Positions 1-7,741 of a stretch of DNA of 64,000 bases are shown piece by piece (within the stretch, counting starts at the first letter, position 1; every line of letters begins with the position of its first letter). Source of the DNA: an uncultured Paracoccaceae bacterium (GTDB lineage Bacteria; Pseudomonadota; Alphaproteobacteria; Rhodobacterales; Rhodobacteraceae); NCBI GenBank assembly GCA_951812615.1, contig CATOSU010000001.1, positions 1,174,880 to 1,238,879 on the forward strand, in the 5' to 3' direction. The notes under the pieces are model-generated. The model did not search any database, was not told the origin of the DNA, and was given only the letters and a program-made list of their open reading frames with translations. The position numbers and the translations under genes were made by a program.

Positions 1-1
1 C

Positions 2-351
2 GGCCATCTGCCGACGGCGGACGGGCTGCAATTCGTTTTTCGGGCGCTGACCCCGCCGGGCCGGCCCCGCCGGTTCGATGCGCGGTTTTTCCTTGTGGAT
101 GCCGATGACATCCGCAACGACCCCGATGATTTCTCCGGCGCGTCGGACGAGTTGAGCCATTTGCAGTGGATCCCGCTGAGGGATGCGCGAAAGTTCGACC
201 TGCCGTTTATTACCGAGGTCGTGCTGGCGGAAATCGAGGCGCGCGTATCGTATCGGACCGCACCCCGCCCGACAGCGTGCCGTATTTCAAGAACAATGAT
301 GAGGCCAGCCTGTTTTTGCGTCTGCGCGGCTATCCGATGCCGGACAACTGA
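2..351 (+). pseudogene. NUDIX hydrolase C-terminal part, frameshifted; 5' end outside window
   Basis: This is the C-terminal part of a NUDIX-family hydrolase of the kind common in Rhodobacterales; the NUDIX box itself lies before the window. From base 2 one frame reads through TPPGRPRRFDARFF, ASDELSHLQWIPL and DLPFITEVVLAEIEARV. The natural C-terminus (SVPYFKNNDEASLFLRLRG, stop at 349-351) is in another frame. The switch falls on a tandem CGTAT CGTAT at 244-253, and deleting one 5-bp copy joins the halves as EARVSDRTPPDSVPYF. The gene as written is therefore broken near its 3' end. A sequencing error is the alternative. The family assignment rests on remembered similarity of the C-terminal sequence. 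Confidence 0.75.
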
Positions 352-354
352 TCG

Positions 355-1257
355 TCAGATCGCAAGCACCAGCAGGATGATCGACAGACCCAGCAGCGCC
401 ATCCCGGCAAGTTCGCGCATCGACACTTTTTCCCGAAAAAACAGCACTGAGGCCATGAGCGACAGGAACAATTCAACCTGTCCCAGCGCCTTGACATAAG
501 CCGCGTTTTGCAGCGTGAAGGCCAGAAACCAGCAGAAAGATCCGCCCATGCTGGTCAGCCCGACAAATATCGCGGTGCGGCGTGCGTCCCAGACCGCGCG
601 CAGTTCGGCCCGGTCGCGCCACAGCAGCCATGCGGCCATGCCCAGCATCTGCATCGAGGTGACAATTGCCAGCGTAACGCCGGCACGCAGCACCGGTTCC
701 AGATCGCCCAGCTGCAGCGAGGCGCCACGATACCCGACTGCGGAAAAGGCAAACAGCACACCGGAGGTCAGCCCGATCACAGAGGCGCGGTTGGTCAGAT
801 GTTTCCACCATGGACCTTCGGTTTCGGGTGACTTTGACAGGACCAGAACCGCAATAAGCCCGATCAGGATGGCCGCCAGCCCGGCCCGGCTGATGTAATC
901 GCCCAGCACGATGACACCGACGATCGCGGTCTGGATCACCTCGGTCTTCTTGAACGTGATGCCGACGGCGAAATTGCGCTGTTTGAACATCAACACGACG
1001 CAGATCGTCGCCAGTATCTGAGACAGGCCGCCGACTACAGCGTAGGTCCAGAACAGCGGGCTGAGCGCAGGCAGGCTGCGGCCGGATACCAAAAGGTAGA
1101 CGGCAAGGATCGCGACGACGATGGGTGCCGAATAGGCAAACCGCGAAAACGTCGCCCCCGCCGCGCTGAGCCGCACCTCGCTGAGCGATTTCTGCAGCAT
1201 GAAACGGACGGTCTGAAAGCTCGCCGCGGCGACAGTGACAGGGATCCAGAGAGCCAT
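355..1257 (-). CDS. EamA/DMT-superfamily membrane transporter
   Basis: The 300-residue protein is almost entirely hydrophobic, with about ten membrane segments in two repeated halves, as expected for drug/metabolite transporters of the EamA type. Charged loops (KSPETEGPWWKH, RDRAELRAVWDARR) separate the helices, and a short-loop segment FFREKVSMRELAG near the end is typical of the family. The substrate cannot be read from sequence. It ends 3 bp from the NUDIX stop (convergent) and lies 20 bp downstream of the desaturase gene on the same strand, so the two may be co-transcribed. Confidence 0.8.
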   Translation of the reverse strand: MALWIPVTVAAASFQTVRFMLQKSLSEVRLSAAGATFSRFAYSAPIVVAILAVYLLVSGRSLPALSPLFWTYAVVGGLSQILATICVVLMFKQRNFAVGITFKKTEVIQTAIVGVIVLGDYISRAGLAAILIGLIAVLVLSKSPETEGPWWKHLTNRASVIGLTSGVLFAFSAVGYRGASLQLGDLEPVLRAGVTLAIVTSMQMLGMAAWLLWRDRAELRAVWDARRTAIFVGLTSMGGSFCWFLAFTLQNAAYVKALGQVELFLSLMASVLFFREKVSMRELAGMALLGLSIILLVLAI

Positions 1258-1277
1258 AAGGCCCTATTGACCGGAAA

Positions 1278-2192
1278 TCAGCTGTTTGGCCAGAGCGGAT
1301 GCGGCACCGGATCCTTCGCCCTGAAGAAATAGCGGCGGAAGATTTCGCCGTAGGACCGGTAGACATACGCCTCGTTCACGCGCTGATACCGGTCGCGCGC
1401 CGCGCGGTAGATGCCGGGCAACTGGTACCAGGCCGCGCGCGGGTTCATGTGATGCACGACATGCAGGTTGTTGTTCAGGAACATGAAGGCCAGCGGACCG
1501 CGGTCTTCGATGATCACGGTGCGGGCACGGGTTTTCTCGTGCGCCCGGTGTTCAAGGAAGGTCCGGATCTTGAGGATCGACAGGCCGATATAGGCCGAGA
1601 TCAGGTAGGCCCAGACCGGCATCGGTGACGCGATGACCGCCCAAAGCACGATGGCGGCGCCGGCCGCGTGCAGCGCCCATGCCAGCCAGATCGCGCGGTC
1701 GCCGGCGCGGGCGTCGCGCCATTCGTCGCGCAGGAACACGATCTGCCCGATGGCCGCGCCAACGGTTATGCGTCCCAGCAGCGTGTTGTTGAACCGCAGC
1801 AGGGCGCGCAGCCATCCGGACATGTCCGCCCACACCACCGGGTCCACGAAATTGGTTTCCGGGTCGTCGTAGGGGTCTGTCAGGTTGCTGTCGCGGTGAT
1901 GCGCCAGATGCAGGTCGCGAAACCGGTTGTAGGGGATCATCAGGTTCAGCGGCAGAAACATGGTCATTTCGTTCAGCCGGCGCGACGCGAAAGGATGGCC
2001 ATGCAGAACCTCATGCGTCAGCGATGCATGAAACGCGACCAGCATGCCGGTGACGATGACCGAGAGCACAAGCGACAGGGGCGTCAGCCAGAACAGAGCC
2101 ATCAGCCAGAGAATGTAGCAGGCCACGATCAGCCCCGCGGTCACCCATTCGGTTTCCCGCAACTCCGACTTTTCCCATGTGCTGGTGGTCAT
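1278..2192 (-). CDS. Membrane fatty-acid desaturase-family protein
   Basis: A 304-residue integral membrane di-iron oxygenase. The three histidine clusters of the desaturase/hydroxylase family are present: HEVLH at residues 60-64, HLAHH at 95-99 and HVVHH at 244-248, with hydrophobic stretches around 18-58 and 170-205. The family uses oxygen and reducing equivalents to desaturate or hydroxylate lipid or related substrates; the substrate here is unknown. It is divergent from the XRE regulator at 2297, with a 104-bp shared upstream region that contains an 18-bp inverted repeat, so it could be a target of that regulator. Confidence 0.82.
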   Translation of the reverse strand: MTTSTWEKSELRETEWVTAGLIVACYILWLMALFWLTPLSLVLSVIVTGMLVAFHASLTHEVLHGHPFASRRLNEMTMFLPLNLMIPYNRFRDLHLAHHRDSNLTDPYDDPETNFVDPVVWADMSGWLRALLRFNNTLLGRITVGAAIGQIVFLRDEWRDARAGDRAIWLAWALHAAGAAIVLWAVIASPMPVWAYLISAYIGLSILKIRTFLEHRAHEKTRARTVIIEDRGPLAFMFLNNNLHVVHHMNPRAAWYQLPGIYRAARDRYQRVNEAYVYRSYGEIFRRYFFRAKDPVPHPLWPNS

Positions 2193-2264
2193 TCCCGTCC
2201 CGAATTCTGTAGCCCCGATCCCTAGATCATCATCACGGGTTTGTTACCATTCCTGTTCTGGTAA

Positions 2265-2282
2265 ACATTTGTCTGCAAATGT
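2265..2282. promoter_or_regulatory. Inverted repeat, candidate operator between desaturase and XRE genes
   Basis: ACATTTG-TCTG-CAAATGT, two perfect 7-bp arms with a 4-bp centre. It sits 14 bp before the XRE start and 73 bp upstream of the desaturase start. Position and symmetry suit a dimeric helix-turn-helix repressor acting on both divergent genes. No binding data; a fortuitous repeat is possible. Confidence 0.4.
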
Positions 2283-2296
2283 GATAAAAATCACCA

Positions 2297-3157
2297 ATGC
2301 AGACTCAAATGGACAAACGTGTGCGAGCAGCACAGTTTCGCACCCGCATGCAACGGGCGTTGCGCGACAGCGAAATGACGCAGAGCGGGTTGGCGCGCGA
2401 AATTGGCGTCGACCGGTCGACGATTTCGCAACTGCTTGCCGATGACGGGGCGCGGCTGCCTAACGCGCAGGTGGTCGGCGCCTGTGCAACGGCGCTGGGG
2501 GTTTCGGCAGACTGGCTGTTGTCGCTCTCGGACCGGCCCGAGAGCGCGGCAGACCTGATGTCCAACAGCCTGAGCCTGACCAAGGCGCCGCGGGCGCTGG
2601 TGGATGAACGGATCTTCGAGTGGCACAAGGAAGCCGCAGGCTACAAGATCCGCCACGTTCCCGCCGCGCTGCCCGACATGCTGAAAACCCGAACTTTGCT
2701 GGAATGGGAGTATTCCCCGCATCTGGGCCGGACAACCGATCAGGCCATCGGAGCGTCCGAAGACCGGCTGCAATGGATGCGGGGCACGCAGTCAGATTAT
2801 GAAATCGCGCTTCCTCTGTATGAAATGCACAGCTTTGCGCAGGGTGTCGGCTATTATCAGGGGCTGCCGCTGGAGATCCGGCTGGAACAGATTGACCGGC
2901 TGTTGCAGCTGACCGATCAGCTCTATCCGCGGCTGCGGCTGTATCTCTACGACGCGCGCCGCGTCTATTCCGCCCCGATCACCATTTTCGGTCCGCTGTT
3001 ATGCGTGGTCTATGCCGGGTCGTATTACGTCGCGTTCCGTGACCGGGACCGGGTGGAGACCTTCACCGGACATTTCGACAATCTGGTGCGCGAATCCGAG
3101 CTGACGGCCCGGCATGTGCCCGCGCATCTGCATTCCCTGCGCGCAGGTCTTGCCTGA
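2297..3157 (+). CDS. XRE-family transcriptional regulator with large C-terminal domain
   Basis: The 286-residue protein has an N-terminal Cro/C1-type helix-turn-helix (about residues 15-75: ALRDSEMTQSGLAREIGVDRS for the DNA-reading helices) followed by about 200 residues without a motif I recognise, probably a sensor domain. Two starts are possible (2297 and 2309); neither has a clear Shine-Dalgarno sequence. It faces the carnitine genes tail to tail with 3 bp between stops and is divergent from the desaturase. An inference is that it controls the carnitine genes or the desaturase. Known carnitine regulators in Pseudomonas are AraC-type, so this would be a different regulator. Confidence 0.75.
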   Translation: MQTQMDKRVRAAQFRTRMQRALRDSEMTQSGLAREIGVDRSTISQLLADDGARLPNAQVVGACATALGVSADWLLSLSDRPESAADLMSNSLSLTKAPRALVDERIFEWHKEAAGYKIRHVPAALPDMLKTRTLLEWEYSPHLGRTTDQAIGASEDRLQWMRGTQSDYEIALPLYEMHSFAQGVGYYQGLPLEIRLEQIDRLLQLTDQLYPRLRLYLYDARRVYSAPITIFGPLLCVVYAGSYYVAFRDRDRVETFTGHFDNLVRESELTARHVPAHLHSLRAGLA

Positions 3158-3160
3158 AGC

Positions 3161-3919
3161 TCAGATCTTGGGGTCCGGATTGACCGTGTGGCCGTCCACC
3201 GCGATGACCTGACCGGAAACCAGACGCGCCGCGTCCGAGGCCAGAAATACCGCCATCGCGGCAATGTCGCGGGCCTCGACAAAGCGCCCCATCGATGTGC
3301 CGGACGCATAACCGGCATAGACTTCGTCGCGCGACATGTCCCTGGCCGCGGCCTCGCGCGCCAGAACGCCCTCCATCCGCGGGCCTTCAACGGCGCCGGG
3401 GCAGATTGCATTGGCGCGGATCCCGAACGGGCCCAGCTCCATCGCCAGGGTCTTCATCAGCCCGATCACCGCCCATTTTGCCGCGGCATAGGGCGCGCGG
3501 AAGGGGTAACCATGCTGACCGGCGGTCGAGGAGGTGACGAGGATCGCCCCGGATTTCTGCGCCTTCATCATCGGGACAGCATGTTTCGCAGCCAGAAAGG
3601 CGCCTTCGAGATTGACCGCCAGACAGTCGCGCCAGCCTTGCAGGTCAACGTCCTCGATCGCGGCGGTGGGTCCTGCCACGCCGGCATTCGCGCACAGTGT
3701 GTCCAGCCCGCCCCAGCGGTCCCGGATCTCTGCAAACAGTGCGGCAACGGCGGCCTCGTCGGTGACATCGAGCCGGGTCCGCTGCCAGCCGGACGGGCAG
3801 TCGGCCAGCGCGGCCGCATCCATATCCGCGACCCAGACCTGCGCGCCGGATGCGTCAAAGCCTTCGGCCATTGCGCGTCCGATGCCGGAGGCCCCGGCGG
3901 TGATCAGAACCCGGGTCAT
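3161..3919 (-). CDS. SDR-family NAD(P)-dependent oxidoreductase
   Basis: A 252-residue classical short-chain dehydrogenase. The cofactor motif is TAGASGIG near residue 7, followed by CANAGVAG, a catalytic Ser in LVTSSTAG and the catalytic YAAAKWA (Tyr-x3-Lys). It overlaps the end of the carnitine dehydrogenase gene by 4 bp (ATGA), so the two are translationally coupled and its substrate probably belongs to carnitine or betaine catabolism, for example a 3-hydroxyacid. The exact reaction cannot be deduced. Confidence 0.85.
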   Translation of the reverse strand: MTRVLITAGASGIGRAMAEGFDASGAQVWVADMDAAALADCPSGWQRTRLDVTDEAAVAALFAEIRDRWGGLDTLCANAGVAGPTAAIEDVDLQGWRDCLAVNLEGAFLAAKHAVPMMKAQKSGAILVTSSTAGQHGYPFRAPYAAAKWAVIGLMKTLAMELGPFGIRANAICPGAVEGPRMEGVLAREAAARDMSRDEVYAGYASGTSMGRFVEARDIAAMAVFLASDAARLVSGQVIAVDGHTVNPDPKI

Positions 3920-5376
3920 GCCGGCCGGCGGATCGCGTTGCCCGCCCCCTCGGGCCAGCCCAGCCCGGCCTGGGCCTCTGCGACGCGCGCCATTGCGGCT
4001 TCGATCTCTGCCGACGGCGGCGACGGGCGCCGTGTTTCAAGATCGACATGCAGCAGGAAATGTTCCCCGGTGGCCAGCAACCGGCCGCCTTCGTACATCG
4101 AATGAAACACGTGCAGCTTCTTGCCCTGTCCCAGCAGCATCTGCGTCCGTACTTCGATCCGCGCGCCGGCATGGCATTCATCGATATGGCGAATGTGGGT
4201 TTCCGCGGTGAAATAGCTGCCGCCCGAGGCGATGTAGTCGTCGTCGCAGCCGAGCACCCGCATGAACCGGTCGGTGGAGAGCGCGAACGCCTCGAGGTAT
4301 TTGGATTCCGTCATGTGGCCGTTGTAATCAGTCCAGTCCAGCGGCACCGCCCGGCGCAGCGTGGGAACCGGTTGGGACAGATCGGCCTGATCCAGCCCGG
4401 GCAGCCCGGCCTTGCGGTGGCCCTGCGCGTTCAGCAATGCGCCCGCGCCCCAGTCCTGACCTTTGAGCGCGCGCATCATAGCGACCAGATTGTTGTCGCG
4501 GATCCGCTCCAGTTCCCGGATCGAATAGGCACCGGATTGCGCGTCGGACTGGTCGGCGATCAGATCCACCAGTTCGTCGGTGAAATCGGGCACATCCATC
4601 AGCTTGGTCCACGGCCATTTCAGCGCCGGGCCGAACTGTGCCATGAAATGCCGCATGCCCGCCTCGCCACCGGCGACGCGGTAGGTTTCGAACAGTCCCA
4701 TCTGCGCCCAGCGGATGCCGAAACCGAAGCGGATGGCATCGTCAATCTCTTCGGTGGTGGCGATGCCATCCCGGACCAGCCACAGGGCCTCGCGCCAGAC
4801 GGCTTCGAGAAACCGGTCGGCGATATGGGCGTCGATTTCCTTTTTGACATGCAGGGGATGCATGCCGATGTCGCGGATGATGTTCTGTGCGCGGGTGATG
4901 GTTGCCGCGTCGTTGGCCGCCGTCGTCACAAGCTCGACCAGCGGCAGCAGGTAGACCGGGTTGAACGGGTGCGTCACCACGATCTGAGCCGGCCGGGCGG
5001 ACCCGTCCTGCAACGCGCTGGGTTTGAAGCCCGAGGTCGACGAGCCGATGATCGCGTCTGCGGCGCAGGCGGCCTGCACCCCGGCATAGACCCTGAGCTT
5101 GAGGTCCAGCCTTTCGGGCACGCTCTCCTGTATCCAGTCTGCCCCGGCAACGGCATCGGACAGGGTGTCGTGAAAGCTCAGCCGGCCTTCGTCGGGCAGG
5201 GCCACGTCGCTCAGTCCCGGCAGGGATCGCCGGGCATTGTCCAGAACTTCACCGATCTTGCGTTCGGCCTCGGGATCGGGGTCGAACACCCGCACATCCC
5301 AGCCGCTGAGCAGGAACCGCGCGGCCCAGCCGCCGCCGATTACACCGCCGCCGATGATGGATGCTGTCTTGGTCAT
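3916..5376 (-). CDS. cdhA: L-carnitine dehydrogenase fused to a betainyl-CoA thioesterase domain
   Basis: A two-domain protein of 486 residues. Residues 1-320 are a 3-hydroxyacyl-CoA-dehydrogenase-like fold: GGGVIGGG from residue 9 binds NAD, and THPFNPVYLLPLVELV holds the catalytic His136. This matches L-carnitine 3-dehydrogenase, which forms 3-dehydrocarnitine. Residues 340-470 are a hot-dog thioesterase (DWTDYNGHM, 347-355). Free-standing CdhB in other bacteria is a betainyl-CoA thioesterase, and fused forms are known in alphaproteobacteria. With the BKACE enzyme at 6674-7591 the pathway runs carnitine to dehydrocarnitine, then with acetyl-CoA to betainyl-CoA and acetoacetate, then to glycine betaine. 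It is followed by the SDR with a 4-bp overlap. Confidence 0.85.
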   Translation of the reverse strand: MTKTASIIGGGVIGGGWAARFLLSGWDVRVFDPDPEAERKIGEVLDNARRSLPGLSDVALPDEGRLSFHDTLSDAVAGADWIQESVPERLDLKLRVYAGVQAACAADAIIGSSTSGFKPSALQDGSARPAQIVVTHPFNPVYLLPLVELVTTAANDAATITRAQNIIRDIGMHPLHVKKEIDAHIADRFLEAVWREALWLVRDGIATTEEIDDAIRFGFGIRWAQMGLFETYRVAGGEAGMRHFMAQFGPALKWPWTKLMDVPDFTDELVDLIADQSDAQSGAYSIRELERIRDNNLVAMMRALKGQDWGAGALLNAQGHRKAGLPGLDQADLSQPVPTLRRAVPLDWTDYNGHMTESKYLEAFALSTDRFMRVLGCDDDYIASGGSYFTAETHIRHIDECHAGARIEVRTQMLLGQGKKLHVFHSMYEGGRLLATGEHFLLHVDLETRRPSPPSAEIEAAMARVAEAQAGLGWPEGAGNAIRRPA

Positions 5377-5401
5377 TGGTCTTTCCCTTGTCGCAGCGCG
5401 G

Positions 5402-5692
5402 TCAGTCCACGCAGATTTCCAGAATTTCGCCCTGATGGATGTATTCGAAACAGCCGATCATCGGCCGCAGCGGGGCGCAGGTGCGGGTTTCGGCCAGACA
5501 GACGCCGCTGCACTGCTCGGATCCCGTGCAGGCCGCGCCGGCGTCGGGTTCGGGCATGGCGCAGACGGGCCCGGCATAGGCATCGACCAGCGTTCCGCCG
5601 GATGCCGCACAAGTTTCCGTCGTCAGGACCTGATTGCCGGCATGGCAAGGCGTGGCCACGGCCAGCGCAACGGCAACCGCCAGCGCTTTCAT
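5402..5692 (-). CDS. Small secreted cysteine-rich protein of unknown function
   Basis: A 96-residue protein with a clear signal peptide (MKALAVAVALAVATPCHA, cut before GNQV). The mature part has about eight cysteines, including CTGSEQCSGVCLAETRTC, suggesting a disulphide-bonded periplasmic domain. It lies 25 bp upstream of the carnitine dehydrogenase gene on the same strand. I do not recognise a named function; it looks like a conserved roseobacter hypothetical. Confidence 0.7.
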   Translation of the reverse strand: MKALAVAVALAVATPCHAGNQVLTTETCAASGGTLVDAYAGPVCAMPEPDAGAACTGSEQCSGVCLAETRTCAPLRPMIGCFEYIHQGEILEICVD

Positions 5693-5769
5693 CGCGCGGC
5701 CCCATTCCGCAGGATCCGGGTCGCGCCGGTCGGGCCGATTGCGGATGTTGCCGAAAAAGGAGAGCGATG

Positions 5770-6246
5770 ATGACCATTCAATTCACCGGCCTGCCCCACG
5801 CGGACGTTGCCGCAATCAAACAGCGCGGCACCGATGTTTACGGCCTGCCGGTCGAGCGACAGACCTCGCCCGGAACCGGCATTCCCTGCCGACATTGCCT
5901 GAAGGTGACGCCCGAGGGCGAAGATTTCCTGATCCTTGCGCATCGTCCGTTCAGTGGCCTGAATGCCTATACCGAAACCGGCCCGATTTTCCTCTGTGCC
6001 GAGGCGTGCGAACCGGCCGCGCCCTCGGCCGGGGTGCCGCCGATGCTGACCTCGCCGGAATACATCCTGCGCGGCTACACCGGTGAGGAGCGGATCGAAT
6101 ACGGCACCGGCCGCGTGGTTCCGACCGAGGATATCCCGGCCTATGCGGCCGAGCTGCTGCAGCGGCCCGAAATTGCCTTTGTCGATATCCGCAGCGCGAC
6201 CAACAACTGTTACAAGTGCCGCGTCGTCCGGGCAGACGCGACCTGA
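5770..6246 (+). CDS. DUF1203-family protein
   Basis: The 158-residue protein matches my recollection of DUF1203 (GIPCRHCLKVTPEGEDFLIL, ILRGYTGEERIEYGTG, and a terminal NNCYKCRVVRA). It is soluble, without a signal peptide, and its function is unknown. The start at 5770 is preferred over the ATG at 5767 because AAGGAG at 5757-5762 is then 7 bp upstream. It is on the opposite strand to the carnitine genes and splits them into two blocks. A pair of strong hairpins follows its stop. Confidence 0.8.
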   Translation: MTIQFTGLPHADVAAIKQRGTDVYGLPVERQTSPGTGIPCRHCLKVTPEGEDFLILAHRPFSGLNAYTETGPIFLCAEACEPAAPSAGVPPMLTSPEYILRGYTGEERIEYGTGRVVPTEDIPAYAAELLQRPEIAFVDIRSATNNCYKCRVVRADAT

Positions 6247-6255
6247 CCGGCAGCG

Positions 6256-6303
6256 CCGGAAACTTTCAAAGTTTCCGGGCCGTTTTCTTTGCAAGAAAAC
6301 GGC
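6256..6303. terminator. Two adjacent perfect hairpins, probable bidirectional terminator
   Basis: Hairpin 1 (6256-6278) has an 11-bp perfect stem CCGGAAACTTT closed by one base. Hairpin 2 (6279-6303) has an 11-bp perfect stem GCCGTTTTCTT with a 3-base loop. They are back to back between two converging genes (stops at 6246 and 6315). T-rich arms in both directions suit termination from both sides. Confidence 0.7.
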
Positions 6304-6314
6304 ATGCCGAAGGC

Positions 6315-6677
6315 TCACGGCGCACCCTTGCAACGCACGAGGTCGGACGAGGATCCGTCTTCGCTGATCACCAGCAGCCGGTCGAAAGGGGTCAGCAGGA
6401 AGATCTGGGCCTGCTGATACGCGTACCCGGCGTCGAGACAGTCAAGTTGCATCACCCAGCTCTGGCCGACACCGGTTTCGGTGACGCCGCGGATCTCACA
6501 GCTCCATTCCAGCCCAAAGAGCCCGTCGCGCCCGTACCAGTCCGGCGCTTCTTCGCCCGGCCGTCCGGCATTGACGCACCAGCGCGCGTCTGCGGACCAG
6601 TAACCCTCCCAGGCCGGGGCCTCCTGCGCGGCGGCGGGGGTGGCCAGCAGAAGCGCGAGGAGCAGCGCGGATCTCAT
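6315..6677 (-). CDS. Small secreted protein of unknown function
   Basis: A 120-residue protein starting at 6677, where its ATG overlaps the stop of the BKACE gene by 4 bp, so it is translationally coupled to it. A signal peptide (MRSALLLALLLATPAAAQ) is followed by a Trp- and Cys-containing mature domain (WSADARWCVNAGR, EWSCEIRG, QLDCLDAG, DLVRCKG). The longer upstream frame lies inside the previous gene and is rejected. No recognised function; a periplasmic role linked to carnitine use is only inferred from position. Confidence 0.72.
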   Translation of the reverse strand: MRSALLLALLLATPAAAQEAPAWEGYWSADARWCVNAGRPGEEAPDWYGRDGLFGLEWSCEIRGVTETGVGQSWVMQLDCLDAGYAYQQAQIFLLTPFDRLLVISEDGSSSDLVRCKGAP

Positions 6678-7591
6678 ACCGCTTCCGGTGCGCGCTTGGT
6701 GAGCCCCAGTTTCGCGCGCACCTCTTCCGGGCCGATCACGCGGGCCCCCATGTTTTCGACAATGGTAACGGCGCGTTCGACCAGCTGATCGTTGCGCGCC
6801 AGTTCGCCCTTGCCGAGCCACAGGTTGTCCTCGAGCCCGACGCGCACATTGCCGCCGGCCAGCACGGCAGCGGCGACATAGGCCATCTGGCTGCGGCCCA
6901 GCGAAAAGGCCGAGAAGGTCCAGTCATCCGGCACGTTGTTGACCATGGCCATGAAGGTGTTCAGGTCATCAGGGGCGCCCCAGGGCACGCCCATGCACAG
7001 CTGGACCAGCGCCGGAGCCTCGAGGATGCCGTCCTCGACCAGTTGCCTGGCGAACCACAGATGGCCGGTGTCAAAGGCTTCAATTTCCGGTTTCACACCC
7101 AGTGCCGTCATCATCCGGCCCATCGCCTGCAGCATGCCAGGCGTGTTGGTCATGACGTAGTCGGCCTCGGCAAAGTTCATGGTGCCGCAGTCCAGCGTGC
7201 AGATTTCCGGCAGGCACTGTTTCACATGTTCGACCCGGGCCGCGGCGCCGATCATGTCGGTCCCGGCCTCGTTCAGCGGCAGCGGGCGCTCCGGCGAACC
7301 GAACACCATGTCGCCGCCCATGCCGGCGGTCAGGTTCAGGACCACGTCCACATCTGCCTCACGGATGCGGTCTGTGACCTCGCGATAATAGGCCAGATCG
7401 CGCGACGGCGCGCCGGTTTCCGGATCGCGGACATGGCAATGGACGACCGCTGCACCGGCCCTTGCCGCGTCGATCGCGCTGTTGGCGATCTGCTCGGGCG
7501 AGCGCGGGACATGCGGGCTGCGGTCCTGTGTTCCGCCCGAGCCGGTCACGGCACAAGTGATGAAAACTTCGCGATTCATTGTGAGCGGCAT
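6674..7591 (-). CDS. cdhC: Beta-keto acid cleavage enzyme (BKACE), dehydrocarnitine cleavage
   Basis: A 305-residue zinc enzyme of the former DUF849 family. Recognisable motifs are NREVFITCAVTGSGGTQDRS at the start, AAVVHCHVRDPETGAP (zinc-binding histidines), GMGGDMVFGSPERP and TLDCGTMNF. Family members condense a beta-keto acid with acetyl-CoA to give acetoacetate and a new CoA ester. Beside carnitine dehydrogenase-thioesterase the substrate is most likely 3-dehydrocarnitine, giving betainyl-CoA. The ATG at 7591 is chosen because AGGGAG lies 7 bp upstream; an internal ATG at 7579 is possible. Confidence 0.85.
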   Translation of the reverse strand: MPLTMNREVFITCAVTGSGGTQDRSPHVPRSPEQIANSAIDAARAGAAVVHCHVRDPETGAPSRDLAYYREVTDRIREADVDVVLNLTAGMGGDMVFGSPERPLPLNEAGTDMIGAAARVEHVKQCLPEICTLDCGTMNFAEADYVMTNTPGMLQAMGRMMTALGVKPEIEAFDTGHLWFARQLVEDGILEAPALVQLCMGVPWGAPDDLNTFMAMVNNVPDDWTFSAFSLGRSQMAYVAAAVLAGGNVRVGLEDNLWLGKGELARNDQLVERAVTIVENMGARVIGPEEVRAKLGLTKRAPEAV

Positions 7592-7741
7592 CTGGCATCT
7601 CCCTGATCTTTGCCGGCCTTTGTGGCCGAATTCGGGGCGCCGCGGAATACGGCAAACGACAGATTCTGCCGTCCGGCGACCATTTTCCGGACGGTTTTCC
7701 CCACCGCAGAAGCACAGCTTTTCCCAGCCCTGCCCGGCGGC

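Noticed and set aside
4048..5769. Very long open frame on the plus strand in front of the DUF1203 gene
   Set aside because: It is antisense to the carnitine dehydrogenase gene and the small secreted gene; the protein is Arg/Pro/His-rich with no domain until the DUF1203 start, which has its own ribosome site.
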